DNA from: Sneathiellales bacterium
GTDB taxonomy: Bacteria > Pseudomonadota > Alphaproteobacteria > JANQFL01
DNA length: 64,000 nt
Reading direction: 5' to 3'
Assembly (NCBI GenBank): GCA_028277845.1
Contig: JANQFL010000024.1
Coordinates: forward strand, 1 to 64,000
This document shows positions 19,794-30,668 of the stretch, in pieces; position 1 is the stretch's first letter; every line of letters begins with the position of its first letter. The translations under genes were made by a program, and so were the position numbers. Under the pieces are notes generated by a model. It was given only the letters and a program-made list of their open reading frames with translations, was not told the DNA's origin and ran no database searches.

Positions 19794-20855
19794 GTGGACA
19801 GGGAGTCAGGGTTAGGGTCGCAGAAATCCAGCCAAGGCCATACTGCATATCGTTCGCGCCGCCGCGGCGACGTTCTTGGCGCCCTCGATCTGGGGACGAA
19901 CAACTGCCGGCTGTTGGTTGCCCGGACCGCGGGGCAGGGGTTTCGGGTCATCGACGCCTATTCCCGTATCGTCCGGCTGGGCGAGGGCGTGGGAACCAAC
20001 CGGCGCCTGTCCGACCAGGCGATGAACCGGACGATCGCCAGCCTTAAGATCTGCGCGGACAAAATGCGCCGCCGGCGGGTCAGCCGGGCCCGGTGCGTGG
20101 CCACGGAGGCATGCCGAAAAGCGAACAATTACGAAACGTTTCGCCGCCGGGTCGTCGACGAAACCGGTCTCCATTTGGACGTCATTACCACCGAGGAGGA
20201 AGCGGCACTCGCGCTTGAAGGCTGCGAGCCGCTGATCGATTCGTCCGCGGACCGGGCCATCGTGTTCGATATTGGCGGCGGCAGTACGGAAATCATGTGG
20301 GTGTCGGTCCGTTCCGGCGGCGGCACCGACTTGCTGAATTGGACCTCCATACCCTGGGGCGTCGTCAATCTGACCGAGCAGTTTCCCGAGAACGGAAGCT
20401 GTGCGGAGAGCTACGGCAAGATGGTCGGCCTGTTTCGCGACATGCTGGAACCCTTCGCGCAGGCATGCAGTACCGCCGACGACGTCGACATCTCCCGCGT
20501 TCAGATGCTCGGCACTTCGGGGACCGTGACGACCTTGGCGGGCGTACACCTGGGATTGTCCAGCTACGACCGCTCGAAGGTCGACGGTTTGTGGATTGCC
20601 TTCGACGACATCAACAGAGTGACCGCCGAGCTGACCGATATGACGTACATAGACCGGTCTCAGGTCGGGTGCATCGGCACCGACCGGGCGGATCTTGTCG
20701 TCGCGGGCTGTGCCATTTTGCAGGCCATTGCCGAGTTATGGCCTGTTTCCCGGTTGCGGGTCGCGGACCGGGGGATCCGGGAAGGGTTGCTGATGTCCAT
20801 GATCCGGCGTCCCGGCGCCTGCCGTTTTCCACCACGGCAGGCGAAACGGGCGTAA
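19794..20855 (+). CDS. Exopolyphosphatase / pppGpp phosphatase family protein
   Basis: This is a Ppx/GppA-family hydrolase of the ASKHA fold that acts on polyphosphate or pppGpp. The first phosphate-binding motif (GALDLGTNNCRLLV) is near residue 30, and the second (VFDIGGGSTEIMW) is around residue 145. I prefer the GTG at 19794, preceded by GGGAG, over the frame start at 19638, which would place a long unrelated leader in the protein. At about 353 residues it is the short form of the family. rlmE follows four bases later. Ppx versus GppA specificity cannot be told from sequence alone. Confidence 0.88.
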   Translation: MDRESGLGSQKSSQGHTAYRSRRRGDVLGALDLGTNNCRLLVARTAGQGFRVIDAYSRIVRLGEGVGTNRRLSDQAMNRTIASLKICADKMRRRRVSRARCVATEACRKANNYETFRRRVVDETGLHLDVITTEEEAALALEGCEPLIDSSADRAIVFDIGGGSTEIMWVSVRSGGGTDLLNWTSIPWGVVNLTEQFPENGSCAESYGKMVGLFRDMLEPFAQACSTADDVDISRVQMLGTSGTVTTLAGVHLGLSSYDRSKVDGLWIAFDDINRVTAELTDMTYIDRSQVGCIGTDRADLVVAGCAILQAIAELWPVSRLRVADRGIREGLLMSMIRRPGACRFPPRQAKRA

Positions 20856-20859
20856 CGCC

Positions 20860-21615
20860 ATGCCGTCGTCAGGGTCGCGCTCCGGCAATCGGTCGAAAGG
20901 TGCCGGCAGGAAACGCAAGTCGGGCGGTGCCGACGTGGGCAGCCGCGGACTGCATGTCCGCGTGAAAACGGCCAAGCGGCGCAGAACATCATCCACCCGT
21001 TGGTTGGAACGCCAACTCAATGATCCCTACGTCAAGGCGGCGCAGGAACACGGGTACCGTTCGCGTGCGGCATGGAAGCTGATCGAGCTGGATGACCGGT
21101 TCCGTTTGCTGAAAAAGGGCGGCAAGGTCGTGGAACTGGGCGCCGCGCCGGGTGGATGGACGCAGGTGGCCGTCGACAGGGTGGGGCAGGGCGGCGTCGT
21201 GGTCGCCGTGGACATTCAGGAGATGGAGCCGGTTCCCGGCGCGACGATTCTGCTCGGCGACCTGTACGAGTTGGAAACCGAAGAGCGCATCAAGGATGCC
21301 TTGGGAGGTAAAGCGGACGTGGTGCTGAGTGACATGGCCGCACCGGCAACAGGGCATAAGCGGACCGATCACCTGCGTGTCATAGCGTTGTGCGAGGCTG
21401 CCCTCGATCTGGCGGATGGCGTTCTCGCACCCGGCGGTGCGTTCGTCGCCAAGGTGTTGAAGGGCGGTACGGAACGGGAATTGCTCAATCACATGAAAAA
21501 ATCGTTTGAGCACGTGCATCATGCCAAACCGAAAGCCAGCCGGGCGGATTCGTCCGAAGAATACGTGGTCGCCACCGGCTATCGCCGGGCGTTCAACGAA
21601 GAAGAAAACCAGTGA
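20860..21615 (+). CDS. rlmE: 23S rRNA (uridine-2'-O)-methyltransferase RlmE
   Basis: RlmE (FtsJ/RrmJ) methylates U2552 of 23S rRNA. The SAM motif VELGAAPGGW is at residues 91-100. The catalytic K-D-K-E set can be placed at K73, D158 (VLSDMAAPATG), K198 and E233 or E234. A basic N-terminal tail of about 40 residues precedes the core. It is translationally close to the upstream phosphatase gene, an arrangement common in alphaproteobacteria. Confidence 0.94.
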   Translation: MPSSGSRSGNRSKGAGRKRKSGGADVGSRGLHVRVKTAKRRRTSSTRWLERQLNDPYVKAAQEHGYRSRAAWKLIELDDRFRLLKKGGKVVELGAAPGGWTQVAVDRVGQGGVVVAVDIQEMEPVPGATILLGDLYELETEERIKDALGGKADVVLSDMAAPATGHKRTDHLRVIALCEAALDLADGVLAPGGAFVAKVLKGGTERELLNHMKKSFEHVHHAKPKASRADSSEEYVVATGYRRAFNEEENQ

Positions 21616-21772
21616 CGTCTTTCTCAACTGGTTGGCGGTAAATCCACCATAAAACTGCCAAAAAGCCGTTTGATCACGTTTCTTCGTTAATTCCGACTTA
21701 GGAACTTACGACCCATACTGCGCATGTTCCGGGGTCACCCGACCTCATATTCCGGAATTGATCTCGGGGGAA

Positions 21773-22342
21773 ATGGACGGATCTCGATCGATGAGCGCTC
21801 CAGAACCATCAAACGAATCAAACGCTGGCCAAACCGCCGATGCTGCGGTCACCATGGCCGGTGGAGATGATGTGGACCTGGAAATGCGCGCCCGGCTGGC
21901 CGGTACCAACATCAACGAGCAGTCTTTCCTGGCGACCGATTATCTTAATCATTTCAACGAAGTGGTTATGCTTCTTGAGATGGTACCGGATATGCCGGAT
22001 TGCATCGAGGACGTGCAGGCCTGGATGCCCAAGTCCTATCAGCAGCACTTCATCGACAGCGGGTTTTCCGACAAGGATCTGGCCGTCGAAGCGTACGAAA
22101 AGGCGCCGAAAGCCTACCGCGAGCCGTTCGACAAGGAAGTCGATACCATGAACAATCTGGTCGATTTCTCGTGCCGCATCATGTCCAAGGCGATGGAAGA
22201 GAGCGATGCCGACCGTGTCGGCCGGGTCGCCCGCGAATCGTCCAAGACCCTGCAGAAGCACATCGACCGGGCCAGCGCCATCATTCACGGCCGTTCGCAG
22301 ATCATGGAACAGGCGGAAATCGACGGCCTGCTCGACGCCTGA
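21773..22342 (+). CDS. Uncharacterised acidic protein with CheY-binding-like C-terminus
   Basis: This soluble acidic protein of about 189 residues has no signal peptide. The first 40 residues are low-complexity (Ser/Ala/Asn-rich), followed by a mostly helical domain. The last 12 residues, MEQAEIDGLLDA, closely resemble the CheY-P-binding peptides at the N-terminus of FliM and the C-terminus of CheZ. This is a short-motif resemblance, not proof. The start is uncertain: ATGs at 21773 and 21791 are both possible, and a TTG at 21758 is weaker. I do not recognise the globular part. Confidence 0.65.
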   Translation: MDGSRSMSAPEPSNESNAGQTADAAVTMAGGDDVDLEMRARLAGTNINEQSFLATDYLNHFNEVVMLLEMVPDMPDCIEDVQAWMPKSYQQHFIDSGFSDKDLAVEAYEKAPKAYREPFDKEVDTMNNLVDFSCRIMSKAMEESDADRVGRVARESSKTLQKHIDRASAIIHGRSQIMEQAEIDGLLDA

Positions 22343-22454
22343 TCATTTCGCCGCTTGCTTTCCGGGGTTGGCGCTCAGATTTTCCTTGCTGTATATCGTT
22401 TTATGACTGAACAATCGTTCGGTATTTGAGTGGCCATGCAGGAGTGCCCCGATC

Positions 22455-23156
22455 ATGGGTGAATCGCCGTCCCCGGACTCTGGTTTTATCAATTCGGACC
22501 TGGAGCCGACCTGGTACATCAACAGCGACCACCCGGCGGTGAAAGCGTTCGCCGAACGGGTCGTGGGCGATGAAGCGGACCCGGTCCAGAAAGCCATCAA
22601 GCTGTTCTACGCGGTCCGCGACGAAGTGAAGTACGACCCCTATTCCATGCGGTTGGACCCCGAGTTTTTCCGCGCCAATCACTGCCTCGAGGCAGGCAAG
22701 GGCTACTGTGTTTACAAGGCGTCCCTGATGGCGGCGGCGAGCCGCGCCGTCGGCATTCCCGCCCGGGTCGGCCTGGCCGACGTGCGCAACCATCTGTGTA
22801 CCGAACGCCTGAAGGCCATGATGGGCGGGACGGATATCTTCTACGACCACGGCTATGCGGCGCTCTTCCTCAATGACCGCTGGGTCAAGGTAACGCCGGT
22901 GTTCAATATCGAACTGTGCGAGAAGTTCGGCGTGCTGCCGCAGGAATTCGACGGCGAAAACGACGCCCTGTTCCAGCCCTACGATGCCGAAGACCGTCAG
23001 CACATGGAATACATCGCCGATTACGGTACCTTCGACGACATGCCGTTCGACAAGGTGGCGCATGACATGGAGACCAAATACCCCATGATCGTCGGCGCCA
23101 AACCCGAGGATGTCGAAGGCGATTTCGCGGCCGAAGCGGAAGCCGAACACCAGTAG
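22455..23156 (+). CDS. Transglutaminase-like domain protein
   Basis: The 233-residue protein carries a transglutaminase-like cysteine protease fold. A Cys-His-Asn/Asp triad can be placed at C85 (GKGYCVYKAS), H132 (YDHGYAALF) and N151 or a nearby acidic residue. There is no signal peptide, so it probably acts in the cytoplasm. The C-terminal third is acidic. An AGGAG lies about ten bases before ATG 22455. The substrate is unknown. It sits about 100 bases upstream of guaB and could share a promoter with the preceding gene. Confidence 0.75.
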   Translation: MGESPSPDSGFINSDLEPTWYINSDHPAVKAFAERVVGDEADPVQKAIKLFYAVRDEVKYDPYSMRLDPEFFRANHCLEAGKGYCVYKASLMAAASRAVGIPARVGLADVRNHLCTERLKAMMGGTDIFYDHGYAALFLNDRWVKVTPVFNIELCEKFGVLPQEFDGENDALFQPYDAEDRQHMEYIADYGTFDDMPFDKVAHDMETKYPMIVGAKPEDVEGDFAAEAEAEHQ

Positions 23157-23208
23157 GCGGGCGGCTGCGCAGGTAGCCGATATTCCCTCGAATTGCCTCT
23201 ATCATTGA

Positions 23209-24720
<1,512 letters not shown>

Positions 24721-24780
24721 GCCCATCCGCCGGTTGCTTCGGCGCACATCGGTGCAATACATCGAAAGGTATCCGTCGCG

Positions 24781-26094
24781 ATGACACCCGGCGCACGGGT
24801 CCAGGCCGCCATAGACATTCTGGCCGCCGTCGAAGCGGAATGGCGCGGGCAGGGGCGTCCGGCCGACGGCGTCATCCGGCACTACTTCCGCAGCCGCCGC
24901 TATGCCGGATCGAAGGATCGGGCGGCGGTGACCGGGCATGTCTATGCCGTTCTTCGGCAACGCGCCATCCTGCTGTGGCGCATTCAACAGGCCGGAATCG
25001 AATTCGACGCCGACGATCGCCCCCGTTTGCTGATGCTTGCCATGCTGGCGAGCACTGCCGAAACGGACCTTTCTGACCTGTTCGACGGTGGTCCTCATGC
25101 GCCGGAACCGCCGTCGGACGCGGAACAGGCGTTGGTATCGGCAATGAAGCAGGCGATGCCGGACCAAGCGCCGGACTGGGTCAGAGCGGACGTGCCGGAA
25201 TGGCTGGAGGGGCCGCTTGAGGCCAGCTACGGACCCGACTGGGTCGACATCGTCCGGGCCTCCGACATTCGGCCGCCGCTGGATTTGCGGGTCAACGTTC
25301 TCAAGACCACGCGCGAAAAGGCGCGGGCGTCGTTGGCGAAACAGGATGTGGATTGCCGGCCGACACCCATGTCGCCGATCGGATTGCGGACCGACAGTCA
25401 CCCCCAACTGGCCGAACTGGACGCCTTCAAGTCCGGCCGGGTCGACGTACAGGACGAGGGCTCCCAACTGGCCAGCCTTTTGGTCGACGCCCAGCCGGGC
25501 ATGCAGGTCGTCGATCTGTGCGCCGGCGGCGGCGGCAAGACCCTGGCGATCGCGGCGGCCATGGGCGGCAAAGGTCAGGTCTTTGCCTGCGACATCGACG
25601 TCCGGCGGCTGAAAAACCTGGGACCGCGGCTGAAGAAGGCCGCGGCCCACAACGTGCAGGTCAGAACGATCGAGCGGACCCGCGACCCCTGGCTCGACTC
25701 ATTGGCCGGGCAGGCCCACCGGGTCCTGGTCGACGCGCCGTGCTCGGGATCGGGGACCTGGCGGCGTAACCCGGATCTGAAATGGCGTCTGACTCCGGAG
25801 CAGCTAGACGGCTACGCCGATACTCAGAGGCAGCTTCTGGACATGGCGGCCAAGCTCACCCGGCCGGGTGGGCGTATCGTCTATGTGACGTGTTCCGTAT
25901 TCAAGCAGGAGAACGAATCCGTCGTTCAACGGTTTCTGGATGGGCACGATGGCTTCCGGTCCGTCCCGGTCGGCGATGTCTGGGCGGCGTGTATCGGCGG
26001 TGACTGTCCGGCCGACGGCGATGTCCTGAGATTGAATGCCCGTGACCATGGAACCGACGGGTTTTTTGTCGCCATCCTTGAGCGTGCCGGTTGA
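24781..26094 (+). CDS. RsmB/NOP-family RNA (cytosine-5) methyltransferase
   Basis: The 437-residue protein has a poorly conserved N-terminal RNA-binding part and a Rossmann methyltransferase core. Core motifs are VVDLCAGGGGKTLAIA for SAM binding, the motif IV cysteine in VDAPCSGSGTWRRNP, and the motif VI catalytic cysteine in YVTCSVF. This family forms m5C in rRNA or tRNA. The exact target (C967 of 16S rRNA as in RsmB, or another site) is not determined. It lies between guaB and guaA. Confidence 0.88.
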   Translation: MTPGARVQAAIDILAAVEAEWRGQGRPADGVIRHYFRSRRYAGSKDRAAVTGHVYAVLRQRAILLWRIQQAGIEFDADDRPRLLMLAMLASTAETDLSDLFDGGPHAPEPPSDAEQALVSAMKQAMPDQAPDWVRADVPEWLEGPLEASYGPDWVDIVRASDIRPPLDLRVNVLKTTREKARASLAKQDVDCRPTPMSPIGLRTDSHPQLAELDAFKSGRVDVQDEGSQLASLLVDAQPGMQVVDLCAGGGGKTLAIAAAMGGKGQVFACDIDVRRLKNLGPRLKKAAAHNVQVRTIERTRDPWLDSLAGQAHRVLVDAPCSGSGTWRRNPDLKWRLTPEQLDGYADTQRQLLDMAAKLTRPGGRIVYVTCSVFKQENESVVQRFLDGHDGFRSVPVGDVWAACIGGDCPADGDVLRLNARDHGTDGFFVAILERAG

Positions 26095-26270
26095 AATCCG
26101 GCGGGTCGTCTCTCTTGAACCTTGAATGTCACGGTACACACACCGAAATGTGAACCCATCGAGGGAACGCCGGGGGTAATCTTGGCATCAACTGTCTGTC
26201 CGTTACGGCACGGTGTTTATCCGGCACCTGGCCGTGTAGCGGCGCGACAGGAAAGACAGCGGAGGCAGGA

Positions 26271-26753
26271 ATGCGTTTCAGTGCACTGATCACGGCATGT
26301 ATCGTTGGCGCGTTGTTCATCGTCGGCCCGATGGGCGAAGGCCGGGCCATGGGCGGCGGTTCGGACAACGCACAGACCAGCAAGGCCAATCCGGACTACA
26401 CCGCCGGCAAGGCGGCCATCGACCGCGAAAACTGGGCCGAGGCAATCAACCGCCTGAACAAGGCCGCCGCCGCCGACCCGCGCAACGCCGACATCCAGAA
26501 CTATCTCGGCTACGCCCACCGTAAGTCGGGGGATTACGAAAAAGCCTTCGTTCACTACAAGCAGGCGCTGAGCATCAACCCGAAACACCGGGGCGCACAC
26601 GAATATATCGGCGAGGCGTACCTGGAGACCGGCAAGTTGGCCAAGGCCCAGGAACATTTGGACGCCTTGGACAGCATCTGTACGTTCGGCTGCAAGGAAT
26701 ACTCCGAACTGCGCGACAGGATCGCGGCCTTCAAGGCCAAACAATCGAGCTGA
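26271..26753 (+). CDS. Secreted tetratricopeptide-repeat protein
   Basis: The 160-residue protein begins with a clear signal peptide (MRFSALITACIVGALFIVG, cleaved near GRAMG). Two to three TPR units follow, best seen in NYLGYAHRKSGDYEKAFVHY and HEYIGEAYLETGKLAKAQEH. It is likely periplasmic and mediates protein contacts. Two cysteines near the C-terminus (TFGCKEYS region and SICTFG) could form a disulfide. No specific function can be given. It is followed 78 bases later by guaA. Confidence 0.78.
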   Translation: MRFSALITACIVGALFIVGPMGEGRAMGGGSDNAQTSKANPDYTAGKAAIDRENWAEAINRLNKAAAADPRNADIQNYLGYAHRKSGDYEKAFVHYKQALSINPKHRGAHEYIGEAYLETGKLAKAQEHLDALDSICTFGCKEYSELRDRIAAFKAKQSS

Positions 26754-26831
26754 CCGTTTCGGCCGAACAGGCCGTCAAAAGCGGCATTTCGTCTCTGGAC
26801 TCGCCATGGCCCGGCGGATAGTTTGCCGGCC

Positions 26832-28379
26832 ATGGTGGAGCATATCCTGATTATCGATTTCGGGTCGCAAGTGACCCAACTCATCGCCCGGCGCGTTCGC
26901 GAGTCGGGCGTTTATTGTGAGGTGGTCCCCTTCAACAAGTCGGACGAGGTGCTCGAGAGCTTCGCGCCCAAGGGCATCATCCTCTCCGGCGGACCGGCCT
27001 CGGTCCTCGACACGGGCACGCCACGAGCACCCCAGAAGGTCTTCGAGATGGGTGTGCCGGTGCTGGCCATCTGCTACGGCGAACAGACCATGTGCGCCCA
27101 GTTGGGCGGCCAGGTCGAACCGGCCGACCACCGGGAATTCGGCCGCGCCTTCATCGATATCGTCGCCGACTGCGACCTGTTCGAGGGTCTTTGGCCCGTG
27201 GGCGCCCGCGAGCAGGTGTGGATGAGCCACGGCGACCGGGTCATCGCGATTCCCGACGGCTTCAAGGTGGTGGCCACCAGCGACAACGCCCCGTTCGCCG
27301 CCATCGCCGACGACGACCGCCGCTTTTACGGCGTGCAGTTCCACCCCGAAGTGGTGCATACGCCGCAAGGCACCGCGCTGCTGCACAACTTCACCCACAA
27401 GGTGGTCGGCTGCTCCGGCGACTGGACCATGTCGGCCTTCCGCGAGCGGGAAATCGCCAAGATCAAGGAACAGGTCGGTGACGGCAAGGTCATCTGCGCC
27501 CTGTCCGGCGGCGTGGATTCGTCGGTGGTAGCGGTGCTGCTGCACGAGGCGATCGGCGATCAGTTGATCTGCGTCTTCGTCGACACCGGAGTCATGCGGG
27601 CCGGCGAGGCCGAGGAAGTGGTCGGCATGTTCCGCGACCACTACAACATCCGGCTGATCCACCGCGACGCCGTCGATCTATTCATGGACAAGCTGGCCGG
27701 TGTCTCGGACCCCGAACGGAAACGCAAGATCATCGGCGGCACCTTCATCGACGTGTTCGAGGAGGAGGCCAAGGGTATCGGCGGCGCCGACTTCCTGGCC
27801 CAGGGCACGCTGTACCCGGACGTGATCGAATCGGTGTCCTTCGCCGGCGGGCCCAGCGTCACCATCAAGTCGCACCACAATGTGGGCGGCCTGCCCGAAC
27901 GCATGAACATGAAGCTGGTCGAGCCGCTCAGGGAACTGTTCAAGGACGAGGTCCGCGAACTGGGACGCGAATTGGGTCTGCCCGAGAAGTTCGTCGGCCG
28001 CCATCCGTTTCCCGGCCCCGGCCTGGCCATCCGCATCCCGGGCGAGGTCACGCGCGAAAAGGCGGATATCCTGCGCAAGGCCGACGCCATCTACCTGGAG
28101 GAAATCCGCAACGCCGGCCTCTACGACGCCATCTGGCAGGCCTTCGCCGTGCTGCTGCCGGTGCGCACCGTCGGCGTCATGGGCGACGAACGCTCCTACG
28201 AACACGTCTGCGGCCTGCGCGCCGTCAACTCCACCGACGGCATGACCGCCGATTACTACCCGTTCCCCCACGACTTCCTCGGCCGCGTCGCCACCCGCAT
28301 CATCAACGAGGTGCGCGGCATCAACCGGGTGGTCTACGACATCACGTCGAAACCGCCCGGGACGATAGAGTGGGAGTAG
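26832..28379 (+). CDS. guaA: GMP synthase (glutamine-hydrolysing)
   Basis: GuaA converts XMP to GMP. The 515-residue protein is complete. The amidotransferase nucleophile is C81 ([10 protein letters not shown]) with a matching HPE motif, the ATP-pyrophosphatase loop is LSGGVDSSV, and the dimerisation domain ends in the normal KPPGTIEWE. The last 174 coding bases are repeated at 31695-31868. An island begins two bases after the stop, so this 3' end was probably supplied by the element. ATG 26832 is used; a TTG at 26823 is less likely. The final Ile codon is ATA, which is rare in this G+C-rich context. Confidence 0.96.
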   Translation: MVEHILIIDFGSQVTQLIARRVRESGVYCEVVPFNKSDEVLESFAPKGIILSGGPASVLDTGTPRAPQKVFEMGVPVLAICYGEQTMCAQLGGQVEPADHREFGRAFIDIVADCDLFEGLWPVGAREQVWMSHGDRVIAIPDGFKVVATSDNAPFAAIADDDRRFYGVQFHPEVVHTPQGTALLHNFTHKVVGCSGDWTMSAFREREIAKIKEQVGDGKVICALSGGVDSSVVAVLLHEAIGDQLICVFVDTGVMRAGEAEEVVGMFRDHYNIRLIHRDAVDLFMDKLAGVSDPERKRKIIGGTFIDVFEEEAKGIGGADFLAQGTLYPDVIESVSFAGGPSVTIKSHHNVGGLPERMNMKLVEPLRELFKDEVRELGRELGLPEKFVGRHPFPGPGLAIRIPGEVTREKADILRKADAIYLEEIRNAGLYDAIWQAFAVLLPVRTVGVMGDERSYEHVCGLRAVNSTDGMTADYYPFPHDFLGRVATRIINEVRGINRVVYDITSKPPGTIEWE

Positions 28380-28380
28380 G
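28206..28380 (+). repeat. Left 175-bp direct repeat (guaA 3' end, in the intact gene)
   Basis: This segment matches 31695-31869 at a constant offset of 3489 bases, with five substitutions and no gaps. All five fall at synonymous third codon positions (GAC/GAT, GAG/GAA, CGC/CGT, TAC/TAT, ATA/ATC). The match stops two bases beyond... the stop codon at its right side and at GTCTG on its left side. It marks the left junction of the guaA island. Confidence 0.95.
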
Positions 28381-28477
28381 AATACTTGTTGATCTTATTC
28401 TAGCGCATCTGATGCAATCGAGGGTGACGAAGGGTTAGCAACATTGTAGTATAAGTTGAGTCGCTTTGGGGGAAAAC

Positions 28478-29707
28478 ATGGCAGTCCGATATATGGGCAG
28501 CAAGAAGGCTCTAGCGCCTGAGATTTCACACATTATCTCAGAGCAAAATCCAACGGCTACAATCCTCGACGTTTTTGCTGGTATGTGCGCTGTTGGCACT
28601 CAAGTGGCCGCTAAACACAGATTGCTTACCAACGATGTCCATGCTTATGCTGCCACCGTCGCTTCTGCGCTTTTCACTGGTGCAGCTATTGGGCCAACTT
28701 CGATAGTAGCAAGAGAAGAGCTTCTTAGAAACTTCAATAGAAACAAGAAAGCTCTTGAAGGTGCTGTTGAATATCGTCTCCGCCAAGAAGATAAGTTCTT
28801 TTGCACGGAACGAGATTTATCATCTTGGCAAAAAGGACTGGAGTTCTATAGAAACGAAATAGCGCGCCCACCGGCTCGAAAGCTAGTGGGGTTATCGAAA
28901 ATTGCTGAGTATAAACAAGATCCGCACCTGTTTCCCTTTTGCTTAATTACTACTTACTTTGCAGGCGCTTATTTTGGTGTAAGACAATCCATAGAACTAG
29001 ATTCATTAAGATATGCGATAGAACTTGCGCCGAAAAAGAACAAGAATCGATACCTAGCTGCACTTATCGATGCCGCAAGTCGTTGTGCTACTGCGCCGGG
29101 TCACTTCGCACAGTTTCTTGTTCCCCGTAATCGAAAAACCTTCGCGTACGTCAGTCGAATTCGCTCTCGTTCAGTATTGGAACTCTTTTTTGATGCGCTG
29201 GATAATTTTCCAGATCCGAAATGTGCATTTCGGAGGCAAAATAAAGTCTATAACAACGAAGCGACCGCACTGCTTCAAGAAAATGTAGACGAGTTATCCC
29301 AAGTAGAACTCGTTATATATGCCGACCCGCCTTACTCCCGAGCGCAATATAGTCGCTACTACCATTTGCTAGAGACGCTCGTCCTTTACGATTATCCATC
29401 TTGTGACAGTAAGGGTCGATATCGAGCCGACCGCTTTAGTACTGACTTTTCATTGAAGTCAAAGGTTGTTGATGCCATGACTTCGTTCGCCGCTGCAGCC
29501 TCAAATACTGGTGGGAAGCTTTACCTGAGTTATCCGCGCAATGGATTGCTGTCATCGGTAGGAAGTGATGTGCAAGACATCCTTCGCCTACATTTTAAGC
29601 ACGTGAATGTGGCCACCATGCGTCCCCTAAAACACTCGACAATGGGAGCGGCACCAGGAGAGGCATCTCATCGTGTATGGGAGGATGTGTTCTATGCCAG
29701 CAACTAA
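28478..29707 (+). CDS. DNA adenine methyltransferase, D12-like
   Basis: The 409-residue product resembles alpha-class N6-adenine DNA methyltransferases. The N-terminal RYMGSKKALAPEI is the D12-type start. Residues 31-40 (DVFAGMCAVG) form the SAM-binding motif I, with TND (51-53) after it. D283-P-P-Y-S in VIYADPPYSRAQY is the catalytic motif IV. The long spacer between them would hold target recognition. ATG 28478 follows GGGGGA at good spacing; a TTG at 28466 is less likely. Codon use is A+T-richer than in the flanking genes, indicating transfer. It overlaps the ParB-like gene by 14 bases. The sequence specificity is unknown. Confidence 0.85.
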   Translation: MAVRYMGSKKALAPEISHIISEQNPTATILDVFAGMCAVGTQVAAKHRLLTNDVHAYAATVASALFTGAAIGPTSIVAREELLRNFNRNKKALEGAVEYRLRQEDKFFCTERDLSSWQKGLEFYRNEIARPPARKLVGLSKIAEYKQDPHLFPFCLITTYFAGAYFGVRQSIELDSLRYAIELAPKKNKNRYLAALIDAASRCATAPGHFAQFLVPRNRKTFAYVSRIRSRSVLELFFDALDNFPDPKCAFRRQNKVYNNEATALLQENVDELSQVELVIYADPPYSRAQYSRYYHLLETLVLYDYPSCDSKGRYRADRFSTDFSLKSKVVDAMTSFAAAASNTGGKLYLSYPRNGLLSSVGSDVQDILRLHFKHVNVATMRPLKHSTMGAAPGEASHRVWEDVFYASN

Positions 29708-30668
29708 ACCAAGCAATACTGTTGGTGAGCTAAAGGAAATTTCCCTGAACCTAATTGAGCGGAATGAGGGCAACCCGCGGCTCACATTCGAAGAACGTGC
29801 GATCGAACGCTTGGCAAATTCAATCGAAGAAATAGGACTTCTTGTACCAATCACTGTCTACGTGGGGAGGAAGAACGCGAGAAAGCCCTATACTTTGTTA
29901 GATGGAGAGCGTCGGTTCAGAGCGGCGAGACAAATAAACAAACCAACCATTTCTGCGCTCGTTGTTCCACGCCCTAGTCCCAAAGAAAACGCAGTGCGAA
30001 TGTTTAACATTCATATGTTGCGGGAGGATTGGGAGGAAATTGAGACCGCATGGGCACTGGAACATATCATGGAGCAAGCTGGGATTACGAAAGATCGAGA
30101 ACTTCATGAACTAACTGGCTTATCGGTAGACCGCATTCGTAATATGAAGCGTGTACTTCAATATCCTCGTGCTCTTCAAGAGCGAGTTGGTCGCGGGGAG
30201 CTAAAATATCAAATGCTGGTCGAACTCGACAAAAATATTCTTTCTCGAGAACCTGGGAAAACGAGCAAAAAAGGGAAGAAAGCTGTTTTGGATATGAGCA
30301 CATCGCAATTACGCGATGTTTTCCTCCAAAAATATGAGACAGGCGTTGAGAGTGACATCGTAGATCTTCGGCGCGTGGCTACGCTGATAGATACGGCTCG
30401 TGGCGAAGGAAAAGTAGCCAAACGAGCTCAGAAAGCTCTTGTCAAACTAGTGACGAAGCCGCAAGTGACTATCGAGGAATCTTATGAGATTGGAGCTGCT
30501 TCCAGCGTAGAGTTATCAAAAATTCTTCGCGACCTTAACGGTTTGCCAGGAAGAGTTGATGATCTGCTTGGTACTGTCAAACATCGGGAGGAGCGTGATC
30601 AGGTCGCACATGCATTGCGCACTGTCATTCGCCGGCTTCAAAAATCATATGAGCGTGCAGGTAGGTGA
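29694..30668 (+). CDS. ParB/KorB-like DNA-binding protein
   Basis: The 324-residue protein has a canonical ParB N-terminal domain. It contains NPR at 27-29, LANSIEEIGLLVPITV at about 40-55, the CTP-binding motif GERRFRAA at 71-78, and a box II-like NIHMLREDWEEIETA at 105-119. A helix-turn-helix like that of ParB/KorB follows (about 133-160). The C-terminal half is basic and helical with no recognised domain. The start is ATG 29694 with GGGAGG upstream, inside the methyltransferase gene. No ParA partner is present, so plasmid-style partition is unlikely. A role in DNA loading for the neighbouring enzymes is inference. Confidence 0.85.
   Translation: MPATKPSNTVGELKEISLNLIERNEGNPRLTFEERAIERLANSIEEIGLLVPITVYVGRKNARKPYTLLDGERRFRAARQINKPTISALVVPRPSPKENAVRMFNIHMLREDWEEIETAWALEHIMEQAGITKDRELHELTGLSVDRIRNMKRVLQYPRALQERVGRGELKYQMLVELDKNILSREPGKTSKKGKKAVLDMSTSQLRDVFLQKYETGVESDIVDLRRVATLIDTARGEGKVAKRAQKALVKLVTKPQVTIEESYEIGAASSVELSKILRDLNGLPGRVDDLLGTVKHREERDQVAHALRTVIRRLQKSYERAGR

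Noticed and set aside
29694-30668. ParB-like gene considered as a plasmid partition gene or sign of a replicon origin
   Set aside because: There is no parA or replication gene and no parS-like inverted repeats were noticed. The gene is coupled to a methyltransferase and a nuclease instead.
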